Below, piece by piece: positions 47,220-58,472 of a DNA stretch of 64,000 nt (positions are counted from its first letter, which is position 1; every line of letters begins with the position of its first letter). The notes under the pieces were generated by a model, which saw only the letters and a list, made by a program, of their open reading frames with translations, did no database searches and was not told the origin of the DNA. Source of the stretch: Gigaspora rosea. Lineage: Eukaryota; Glomeromycota; Glomeromycetes; Diversisporales; Gigasporaceae. The stretch covers positions 254,520 through 318,519 of the forward strand of contig QKWP01000427.1 in assembly GCA_003550325.1 (NCBI GenBank), written 5' to 3'. A program made the translations under genes and the position numbers.

Positions 47220-50200
47220 CTAATGTAATATAATCACATTTTGTTCATTAAATCCCATCTCAAATAGAGCATGTTCAACAGAAATTAACATACCAGATGG
47301 ACCACTAACAATAATTTTTCCTTGAAACAAACCATAACTTTCCCTAGCATTTGCTAAATTTGGATCAATAATGAGTGATCTTGATTCTTTTGTCGACAAA
47401 TCAATGGAATCTTCATATTTTTGATCATCATCAGGTTGTTCAAGTTGTGTAGTGGAACTTTTAGATTCTATCAAAAGAGATAGCGTACTTTCAGATCTGC
47501 TTCGTAAACTTGGAGAAATTTGTAAAGTTTTTTCATAATGTGATTGTATAAATGGTGATTGAGGTTCTGACATTTCAGAAAAACTCTGGCTCTGTATATT
47601 TATGCCATGAAGTATAGAGTGACTATGAATAATATTCGACTGAGACTTGATGGGTGTTAAAAGGAATTTATTCTGCATTAGATTCATCCATTCTTGTATT
47701 ATTGGTTTATTAATTCTTCCTCGCAAACCACCCCAATCTGGAGGCGGCTCTGAGAGACAATACGTTACAGTAATGTGTCCTCGACTTGAAAGTGCAATAT
47801 TTTCAAGTAATTCACCTTCAATAACATCTTCAATTTTACGGTTTCCAAATAATAAGTGCATTCGTGTATGTGTAACATATTTATCGTTATCTTTTTTTTG
47901 TTTCTTTGATTGTTTCAAATAATACTTGATTAACTGGTAATAATAAAATATTAAAATTTATTATAGCACGATCGTTATATTGAATACTTGAGAGAATATG
48001 AATATCAAATTACCTGCAGCATTGGTGTTATTCCAGTACCACCTAAGAATGTAAAAAGGTTATAATTATTTTATTAGAATGTCAATATATAATATAACAT
48101 TTATTTAGTCAGAACTTAAGTAATTACCAGCAATCATACACAATTCATCCCAACAACCATCCGGACTATCTGGATTTAATAAAGACGTTTTTGCTGTAGG
48201 TAACGCTCCAATAAGTCTGGTGTAAAAGTTATAGTGCTTTGTAGGAGAAAAAATGATTGGTTCTGTCATTGTAGACGTCAAATATAACCTATCTCTATTA
48301 CAAGCATCAAATGGACCACGTGCTTGAATTTCGTATCCTATTAGTTGTTCATTCTAAAAATGATAATTCATATTATGAATTTAAAGAAATATTATTGAGA
48401 AAAATAAATTATGAATGTTAATATATATATACCAAATGCTGTGACAAGAGTCCTCTCGGATAAATTTTGGCATAAATGATGAATGATTTGGATAAACTAC
48501 CTTCCAAGGGAGTATAACTTCTAATCACAATTTGACCATTTACTCTAGATTGCATCTCAATGTAATGTCCAGGCAAGAATTTTCCAGTATAAACATCTTT
48601 TCCATCTTGATGTACTTTGGAAAATGTGAAACTCATCACTGGATATTTGACACTTGCATTAACTATTTTTTTGCTTGTAAGTTTATAACGGTGAAATTTG
48701 ATACTTTTTGTGTCAACTTCAACAGATTTACTTTCTATATTTTGATAAGCAGATCCATCTCCTGGTATAAAAAGACTTTTTTCACTCACTTTTTCATTTA
48801 CCTTGCCTATGACTAGGGATGGGTTCGGTCAGCTAGGTCAGCTATCGGTCAGCTATCATCGACTATCGACTACTAGCCGGCTATAGCCGGCTATAGCCGA
48901 TAAATTACTTGATCAATTTCTTAATAAATTTTTCAATCAAACATATAAACAAGTGCCAAATAATTATATTTTTATATGATATACAGTTATACATATTAGA
49001 GTACCCTAGCCATGACGAAAAAAAAGTTCGGCCACATGCTGTAAACAGCCAATCAAAATAATCAAAATATTGAAGATCCGATCTACATTTCAAAACAATC
49101 TAATTCTGGTCAAATTTGTACGGTAGATCATTTGGCCTAATTTTTGACCGTCAAAATTTCACTATCACGTGATTTTTGGCCAATAAAATAACGAGAGCAG
49201 GTGTAACGTAACACAAGCGGAAGATCAAAACAAAACGTTCGCTTTTTCAAATTTTGAATAAGAAATCACCTTTCGTGCTCTAAAAAAAAAATTCCTTGAG
49301 CAATTCTACTAATGTTTTGCCAACATCAAGCCCTATAGGACCCCTAGCACTAACTTAAAACGATCTTGAAGATTTTTGGGCATAGTCACGTGACAATGAA
49401 AAAGTGACGGCGATCCTGGGGAAGATGGAAGATGCTAGGGTATTTCTTTCAATAATTCTATATAATTTGTACACTTCATGCTGAATTAAACAATAATTAT
49501 GATTTATCAGCCAGGAAATAAAAAATTTGGTATCGGCTAACCGGTCAGCTAAGCCGTTATAGTCGACTACATCGACTACGGCTATAGCTGATCGGCTAGC
49601 CGACTATTAGCTGACCGAACCCATCCCTACCTATGACCATTGTTACCGCTTTTTGTATAGCAAATCTACTATGAGCATGTTGTGCCAATGGTTCTCTTGA
49701 GTAGTATCTTACATTAATATTATCGATAAATTTTGCAACACATAATTTTCTTCGAGGTATTGACTTGTATCGAAGACGATCCATATGCTTTGAAAGTACT
49801 GATGAATCATTTTTAGAAGTAATATCTTTTGGAATTAATAAAGCTTCTGAAGAATCGATATCTTCAACAATTTTGTCTGCATGCGATTTATAAAAATCTA
49901 TAATAAAAAAATTTTTATTTCTTATTTGTATTTTGCCAAATAAATGTATATTTAAAACAAAGATTTGTATTATTCTTACCTTTTGTAATATCTGTTCCAA
50001 TAACCTATTGTAATAAATTGTGAATTAATTATAGGTGTCGTAATGTAATGATTGATAATTTTTATAACAAAATTTTAGAGATCAAAATCAAATAATTATA
50101 ATTCTTACACTTAATAATATTTGACTTCCTCCTATTTTATCGAAAGTTAAGTAAATTTTATTTATTAGTAATCATATCAAAATTTGTGTCGAAAAATAGA

Positions 50201-53200
50201 CTGACCTGGATGGACACTATAAAAATTGCGTATGTCTACTACAAGTCCATCGCAAATAACTAAATAGGCCTAAAAAAAAATAAATGTTATTAAACTTTTG
50301 AAAGTAGTTACTTAATCCATTTTAATATGCTTTTTCATTGTCAAAGGTGCCTATCATTACGAAATAAAACTTGATTATACTTCTTTTTTTTTTTTTTTTT
50401 TTTGACAGCACGCATTTGTAATTGAAAAAATTCATTGGTATTATAATTTGGAATTATTAAACTTACCCCACGCTGCACTCGTTCATTAATTTCATCCCAA
50501 GTAAACTCGGGTAATTTTACATAATCTTTATGTTTAATGTGAGCGTGCATTATTGTTTTTTCAGCAACGGGTTCGTATTTAATACATAAAAATCGATCAA
50601 AGACTCCTTCAACCCGCCACCAAAAGTCAAAGATTATAAATGTAGCAATTATTATTGCTAACCAACAATAGTAAGCGAATTTCCACCAGAAAGAGTCACT
50701 ATTTCAATAAATTTTGCTATATCAATAATAAGATTGTAAAATGTTACATTATGAATCAATATATATTGAAAGCATTGTACTTACTAGCCATAAGTAAGGC
50801 AATAAGTATCAATTCCTAGAAATAATTTAAAATCAATTAGTATAGTATTAAATTTACAAACTACTTTTATGAAATAATTAATTTTACACAATTAATTACC
50901 AAGATATACATTAATCCTACAATTTTTTGGACGGATACGTAAAAATAAATAATTAATTAATTTAATATTCAGGAAATCAGAGAGATCAAAAACAATAGAA
51001 CTGATATATGCAAGTGAATATAATAAAATATCACCATGCTAATAATAATAGTATTAAACCAAATATTTTATGAAAACGTTTTGTAAATCTTGGATACCCC
51101 TAACAGACAAACAGATAATACAATACATTTAATATAAAATTAACCAACTTATTAAACAAAAGGTTTTGTTAATACAGAAACCTTATTAACTGATACCACA
51201 GATGTTTGTCCCCACATGGTGATTAAACCAAGTCCTACAGAAATATTCAAAAATTAAATTGACTGAATTATTTAAATTAAATTGAAAATTAGTCGTTAAA
51301 AGTACCTAATTCAATAAACGACAAAGTATATATCATCAACCCCATCCTAAATTTTGATGGTAGGACAATATAATACAATAGTAATCAATAGTAAAAACAA
51401 AAATATACATGGATATATAACGATGAAATATTACCAAGCATGCGGAGTTTGTGTCTGAACTACTGTAGAAATAGCAGCAGCACCAAATGCAGATGCCGAA
51501 ATACCACCCACAAGTTGTATAAACCGATGAGCTCTAAGATGTAGTTCATGATGCTATAAATAATAAATTTGAATTAAATTTGAATTAACAATTATATAGT
51601 AAACCAAATTTCAAAAGCTATTCGATTTATCCATCACTTTTGCGGAAGAAGTTAATATAGTTTTAACGATGGACACAAAGTATAATAAACACTAATATAA
51701 AATCCAAGGTTGAATACATAACTATAATAAAGTATTGTAATAGTTTATTGTATAATAAAATATTAGGAATATAACATACCTTCCAGTACCGAACGATTAA
51801 GATAGAAATTGGAAATGAGATACTAAAAAATAATATATATAATAAATGTATAGATAACTTGTATTTGTATTTGTTAGGAATTCACTTTATTCTATCGGTA
51901 ATGCCAACTCCTAAAAAGGAAACTTAATAATAAAATAATACGTTATCATTATTATTATATCTTTTAAATCGTTCTTGCTATTTTTCCTAAGGTCATTCAA
52001 ACTTTGCTTTTTACACGTGTTGCTTTTTACACGTGTTGCTTTTTACACGTGTTTCGATTCCACACAAAGGCACCTCCTATTGTCTATTTCCTTTTGAAGA
52101 GTTTGTAATACCGAAATAGAGATAGAACATATTATTTACCACCACGTAAAGAGCATTCCACAACCATGAATTAATCTAACCAATCTTTGAAGATTAGTTG
52201 AAGCCGCGGAACTAATTTCATTATTATAAAAGTTTACTCTAAACATTATGCGATTATTTTGGTGATAAGAGAATGCATTGCTATTTGGATTATAAGCCAT
52301 GATATCTATATATATAAATATTAAGATTTGTATTGTAAAATTTTTAATGATACAAGAATAATATAAAAAATTAAATATCCCACATTTCATATCATCATTT
52401 GAAATAGGTTTTCTTCCTGGCGGACGAAGAAGTCTTTTGAATTCTACAGTCACAGCTTTGGTATCAGACATAGAAAAATTAGGTAAAAGGGTGGGATCTT
52501 GTTTATCATCACGAATAGGGGGATGATAACCATCGACATCAGCGTGATAATTTCCCAAAGTGACATTTCCATTAGTTACCTTTTGATAAAATAAATAGTA
52601 AGCCCTCTTACAAAGTATGATTTAACAATTTACATGTTTTTTGTGAAACTTACAATGCCAATTATAAATTCAGCTCCTTTCATTCCATCATCATCTTGAC
52701 CAAATCCCTAATATAATTAACAGAAGAAATTCAAATTTTTGAAGTTTATTATAGTATTAAAAAGTATTTTTTTTAAACTTACCATTCCAAACCAACCATT
52801 TCCATCAGAAGTTTGAAGTTGAACCTTGAAATAAACATATGTCAGATCAATTCTATACCTCACAATATATTGAGACCAACTACCAATCTTGGTTGAATAA
52901 CCACTATCTTCACTACTATTAAGTGTCATTTTAGGTTGAACCGACCAAATATTTTGTGGGAAATTTACACTATTCTTGATGTTACGAATGATTATATCTC
53001 GAAGTGTTGTATTTCTTATGATAATTCGTTCATCAGAGGTAAACATTTCAGGTTTTTCGAACCAAAATTTATCGGAATCTCTAAGATATGTATACTTTAA
53101 AAATTTGAAAAAAAAATAAACAAATATAAAGAAAAACACTTCAACGAAATAAACAAAAATATTCATAATCGAATCATATAACTATGGTCACCTGCGTCAC

Positions 53201-55288
53201 CATACTTGCGTTCATAACCATACCAAAATTTGACCCATCTAAATGATCTTCGCTCATCACGCCAACCCACGCCTCTACTGTCTCAATTCCTAAAAAGAAA
53301 AAATATAATTTATTAACTAACACCTATGGAAAAATTCAAAAATCATAAAATTATCTGTTATAATCACCATTTGGATAGATTTTAGCCAAATTTTCTTGAA
53401 TGATAGATTTATTAGAAATGTCTGCAAACGACTGAGCTTTCGGAAACCCAAAATATTGTCTAACCACATTATATAAAGGAATTCCTATGACAAAAAATTC
53501 ACAATAAATAAATAAAATTTTTTAAAGATACCAAAAAAAAATTCTGAAAAAGTTAAAAATATCTTACCACGATCCCTACTACTTATAATATCAAAAGCTG
53601 CTACATCATAAGTATTATTATTATTATGAATAAAATTTTTTGTAGCATCCGCTAAAAAAACATCTACTTCTTCTTGACGTTGAAGAATCATAGACCAAAG
53701 CACACTTTCTAAACCAAGTGTTTCCAAAAGTGTTAGATTTTTAATATCATTCAAAGCTAAATCATAAAGAGTGTCTCCATAATCATCTTGAATTCGGTAA
53801 AAATCACTATAAAAATTGAAGAGAACTCTATTAGATATTTTTCAATTAAAAAAATTGAGTAATATAAACCTCAATTCACTGTGGCCGTATCGAAATGTGA
53901 CAGTTGAAAAGAACGTGTCAACTCCTGTTAATACAGTACATAGTTAAAATTAAATTAAAAGTTAGTAAACATGGTACATTGTACATTGTAGTAACATAAT
54001 GAGGCTCTATAAAAACATTTCTGACCTGGTTTAAGATTGGGATTATATTTTCGGTAGGCCGGTAAAGGACGACCAAGAATAGCACCAAAATATTCTTCAG
54101 CAACAGCTTTTTGATAGAAAGCAGTAACCCATCGCCTCTAAAATAAATTTATTTTAAATCAATAGACTAATTTAATAAAGTAAAAAAAAAATAAAAATAA
54201 AAATAAAAATAAAAGTATTTTCATTGATGTCTCACAGCTTCCTGAAAATATTGTTCATCAGTCCAAGAGCTACCATGTTTTTGATATAATTCATCACATA
54301 ATCGATTATGTTCACGTATCCAAATTGTCTGGATAGCCAAAGTAAATATACTAAATGTATGTTCTATAGTACCCCAAATATATGAACCATCCGAAGAATT
54401 TTTTGGTGGAAATTCTTGGCCATTAATAATATATGTCTTCAATTTTCCTTTATTAGTAGATGTGTCGCGAAGCCTATTTATAGAATCTTGATCACTAATT
54501 CCATAAATAGTATTAAAATCAAGAAAAGGAGTAACATGGTTTATTCCACTAAAAAGGGGATTTCGCGTTACTGGATTAGTGATATTATTACCCTCAGATC
54601 GATTAGCTGGTAAAAAGGGTACACTAAGTTGGTATGGAGACTTTGTGGAATTTGGATTCAAGTTATAAAATGGATCATCCGCCGGTAAAAACATTGGATT
54701 TGTAGGATTCGTATTCCTTGATGACGTAATATCAAACGAAATATATTGACCAAAGAAAGTAGCCTATAATATTAAATAAATAAATAAGAATTTAATGAAG
54801 AATAATTATCATTAAATTCATTCAAAACTTACGAAATGGCTAGTCCTTCTGAATGAACGATAACTTGATAATACGTTAATATTGTAAGGTGAGGTATTGT
54901 ATTTACAAATTACATTTGATATGCATCTTGGCATAGGATATAATCCAGCAGGTACATTGTCATTGCATTTGATAGTTGTTGGCCCGTTTGGATTTAAACC
55001 AAGAAAATCAGTGGGCGATGTAACAGGAGAAAAATTTTGACTGGATTTTAAATTATCAATTATTATTATTTGAATACATTTAAAAATTAAATAAAATCAA
55101 ATATTATAACTAATGAATGATTACTTGAAATTCAGTGAACTAATGGCCCTCAAAAAAGGCTGACCTGGAGTTCCAGCGGTTGGATTTATATCATTGTTGT
55201 CACTACCATTGATTAACCGAGTTTCTACAATAAATGGGAATGAAAAACAAGCTATAAAGAGAAACTTTGTTAATGACCCCGAATGCAT
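47220..55288 (-). CDS. Haem peroxidase-DOMON-cytochrome b561-cytochrome b5-flavoreductase fusion, 28 exons
   Basis: Exon bounds from the 5' end: 55288-55125, 55040-54833, 54763-54236, 54137-54026, 53924-53870, 53806-53568, 53484-53368, 53289-53192, 53094-52783, 52707-52654, 52579-52384, 52305-52140, 51822-51780, 51553-51435, 51346-51306, 51234-51182, 51099-51035, 50916-50900, 50815-50785, 50698-50467, 50269-50206, 50131-50109, 50004-49980, 49897-49631, 48806-48433, 48353-48128, 48042-48014, 47933-47220. They sum to 4572 nt (1523 aa) with every phase matching. Signal peptide SLTKFLFIACFSFPF. Peroxidase: YPMPRCISN, FFGQYISFDI, IWIREHNRL, FRYGHSEL, AFDIISSRDRG, YLRDSDKFWFE. DOMON: GWFGMGFGQDDDGMKGAEF to AYNPNSNAFSYHQ. 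b561 His: IHGCG, RAHRF, PHAW, FHKI; five helices. b5: HPGGSQILLS, VIGTDITKDF. FAD: RSYTPLEG; NAD: GGTGITPMLQ, SGPSGM. Likely transmembrane electron transport to the cell surface. A Ser-rich insert of about 100 residues splits the NAD domain. Confidence 0.85.
48814..49629. mobile_element. hAT-type element (816 bp) inside the oxidoreductase gene, possibly spliced as an intron
   Basis: Perfect terminal inverted repeats TAGGGATGGGTTCGGTCAGC / GCTGACCGAACCCATCCCTA. CCTATGAC is duplicated at 48806-48813 and 49630-49637. On the coding (minus) strand the insertion falls in the codons for VIGK. The last G of one duplication plus the element's first T give a GT donor (GTAGGG), and the other duplication supplies a CATAG acceptor. 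Removing 48807-49630 restores the frame exactly. If unspliced, the protein stops about 11 residues later and loses the reductase module. Confidence 0.85.
52001..52053. repeat. Three tandem 17-bp units in an intron
   Basis: GCTTTTTACACGTGTTG repeated three times in the intron between exons 12 and 13 of the oxidoreductase gene. Each unit carries ACACGTGT, an E-box-like palindrome. Confidence 0.8.
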
Positions 55289-57132
55289 TTGCAAGTTTTT
55301 TTTTTAAATGGATATCTTTACAGATGTAGAAAGTTAGATGAAGTTCTACTCTATATATAGAAATATGTATTATTATTATAATTAATAATTGAATGCAAAC
55401 GGAATAAATGAAAAAAAATTTTACACATTGTATTCCAGAAAACTTTCTCTAAAAAATTTTTAATCAGATTTATTAATTTGAAGTTTTTTTTTATATTGTA
55501 TCATATTAGAATTGCCTTTCTTAGCAATGTACATATGTTTATAGTTAGGGATGGTAATTCAGGGACACGATTTAATAAATCGCATAATTTATTCTCAATA
55601 AGAATATTATCATCTTGATTTGGCAGATAATATAGTAGTATGTTTAATATGATTAATTTTTAGTATAGTAAACGAAATTTGGTAGCTGCGCGCTAAAACC
55701 AGGACGTGTTATAACACTTCAATCCATAAGTCATGTCACAAAAATTTTGCAGTTCCGTGATTTACAAGCCACTCAGATTATATTCCTGTATTTTGATTAT
55801 TAAATATATTTTTAAGAACTCGTAAACTTTTAGACCCCGAATAATTAGTTAAAATTAATAGCCGAATACAGGTGTCTGATTACCGCATCTGATGCCGAAA
55901 TTTGATGTCTCTATTTAAATAATAAATTAACTAAAATCTACAAATACTAAATTTGATTTAAAATTTTTTTAAAAAACGCAACGTTAACAACTTACGTCAA
56001 AATACAAGTCATTTGGCAAGCACAGCACCGTAAACCACCAGATAACATTGTTATTGTATGTTCTAGTAGCGAATTTAACATGTGTCATTTCTGGGCCCAG
56101 AAATGTACATATTAAATTTCACGGCCAGATAATGAAGGATTTTACAAATAATTCTCGTTATTTGCTGCATTGCATCTAATAACTATATTATTTTGCTGCA
56201 GTAAGCTAATTTGTCTGTAAAGTGATTATAATGAATTTTCAGATCTCACATTAAATCATATGATACATGCAGACTTTATGAAATTATATCATGGATAGCA
56301 TAAATCGGATTAATTGCATAGATTCTCACACTTACTACGTACGTACGTACATATACATATTAATAAAAATAACTATACGTAATTATAACCACACTTCATT
56401 TGTAATTTCCCATAACATGGTGATTTGCGATCATTCACACCTTTTTTTACTAGCAGAACCTATAGGCTAACTTTCTCATAATTGGTAGATCACATGAAAT
56501 TGAATATTGATAATTAAAGACCGAAAAGGATCAAATATATTTCCTCAAATATATGTTTTCCTAAAACCTATTTCATTTATTATACCGAAGTAATATGTGA
56601 TCTTATTGTAAAAAATCCATTAAACTATACAAAGTTTGTTGTAAAAAATCCATTAAACTATACAAAGTTTGTTGTAATCTCTAACATTTTTAAACGTTTT
56701 TATTGCTTATAACTAATCTTACACTATGTTCTAAAATATTTTATACATAACTCAGTAAAGCGTTTATCTATTCTTAAAAAAGAAGTTTATTTTGTTAGTT
56801 TTTTTTTATTAAGTCAAATAAATTCGACCATTTAGTAATTATATATGATTCTATAGTTATCATATACGTAAAATTTTATCTTCAAAGCAAAAAATACCTC
56901 CAGGTTGTGGATCTGTTTGGATTCTTTTGCATAGTAACTGTAGAGACAATTTTTATTTTTTACTTGTGAATTGTTACATTTTTAAAAAGTACTCTAAACT
57001 GTATAAATACAATTGTAAATGATTTACCAATCAGAATAAAGTTGGCTTATAGTAGCAGAACGTATAATTACAGAATTTTAGAAAATTGAGTTTCAGAATT
57101 AAACTTGTAATAAAATAAATTGATTTATATAT
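55289..57132. other. Upstream of the oxidoreductase gene, non-coding
   Basis: Likely promoter-bearing region for the minus-strand gene, but no element could be assigned. A (TACG)n tract is near 56336-56351, and a 29-bp direct repeat (TTGTAAAAAATCCATTAAAC and following) lies at about 56608-56670. Confidence 0.4.
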
Positions 57133-57310
57133 GTTGTAGCCCAGATGACAATCCTGCCCAGATGACAATCGGGCCAAATTAAATTAGGGTTAGGGTAAAA
57201 TTAAAGTAGAGTTAGAGATCAGTTTAGGCCAATTTTTATTTTGGCTGTAAAAATTGTCATCTGGGCTGGCCCAATTGACAATTGGGCAGGATTGTCCTCT
57301 GGGCTACAAC
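57133..57310. mobile_element. MITE (178 bp), GTTGTAGCCCAGA ends
   Basis: GTTGTAGCCCAGATGACAAT is inverted at the right as ATTGTCCTCTGGGCTACAAC. GATGACAATC/GACAATTGGGC words repeat inside. ATATAT flanks both sides. The loop holds TTAGGGTTAGGGTAAAATTA. Confidence 0.75.
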
Positions 57311-57456
57311 ATATATATCTAATTTTGACTAAACTATATATGTTCAAAATCCAACCATTAATTAGTCATTATGACTTATCAATCCATCAAAACTAAAAAT
57401 TTTGCGTCAAATTGAAACCGGTAAAAATATGTAATGGGAAAGAACTGTGCTCTGAG

Positions 57457-57566
57457 TAGTGATGCAGGCGAATCATCCCAATGATAGTTGTAAATAGTTA
57501 TGACATAAGCTTTAACTAGTTACGGCTTAAGCCTAACATCATTGGGACGATTTGCCTGCATCACTA
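57457..57566. mobile_element. hAT-type MITE (110 bp), GTGATGCAGGCG family
   Basis: Ends TAGTGATGCAGGCGAATC and GATTTGCCTGCATCACTA-like are inverted repeats. GCTCTGAG is duplicated exactly at 57449-57456 and 57567-57574. A split copy lies at 18838-19016. Confidence 0.85.
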
Positions 57567-58472
57567 GCTCTGAGTACCAAATATAACTCAATTATCTTTA
57601 AGATTTGTTCTCCAATAAGCTTTAAGGATAGGGTGTACAAATTTCCAATTTCATATAAAATCGATTGTAGATCAATTTTGTGTAACCAATTTATATGATA
57701 TCATATGATTTACATGTAACCAATCAATTCTTTGTACAACCTACAAAAATCATAAAGCATTCTACAAAAATTTAAATATGTAAAGTTGATTTTTTTTAAA
57801 AGTAATGGATATTGTGCAACTTCATTATTATAAACAAACTATTTAAAACTACCTATTATATAAATTTTATACAAATTGGTCAAGATCTTAAAAAAATTTA
57901 TTAGAAACATTTTTTTATTTACTATATAAAATCCAATGTACTACATAAATTATATGAAAAATGATCTATGTTCACTCTACCTTAAGATTTTGCTTTCGAT
58001 TTATTCTCAAATAAAACATCTACTCATGTTCCTGGTATAATCTAATTTTTAGCAACATGTCAGGTACTATTCATGTGATTCTGTACTACCAAAATTTGCA
58101 TAGTTGAAAATTGAAGTGGCACAGAATCAATTTTTTTAGTTATGACTAGTGACATGCTACTGGGGTGGTCTGTTAACTAAGTAAATCAAAATTATGTATA
58201 GCATCATATAAAAATTAGATATAAAATTTTTTAATATAATATTTATTATTACACAGTATTAGATATTATTTATTAATATTTTTTTAGCAACAATAATTTA
58301 GATGCAGGGCCTTTACAACTAAAAGATAAAATCATAAATTTAAACAAATTGATAAAAGGTTTCTACAATCCAAGTTACAGAGCCAAATTTTATATTAATT
58401 AAAAAAACTCTACTAGCAGTTTAAATTTTGTTCAAGTTATCCAAAGATAAATACAAATAAAGTAATTAGAAC

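Noticed and set aside
47647..48816. Plus-strand frames opposite the reductase exons (47647-47922 and 48532-48816)
   Set aside because: Antisense shadows of minus-strand exons supported by domain motifs and splice phases.
51880..51910. Possible extra exon (GAGTTGGCATTACC) in the oxidoreductase gene
   Set aside because: Every phase gives a stop or breaks the b561 helix. Joining 52140 directly to 51822 gives LFTWCISFPISILIVRYWK.
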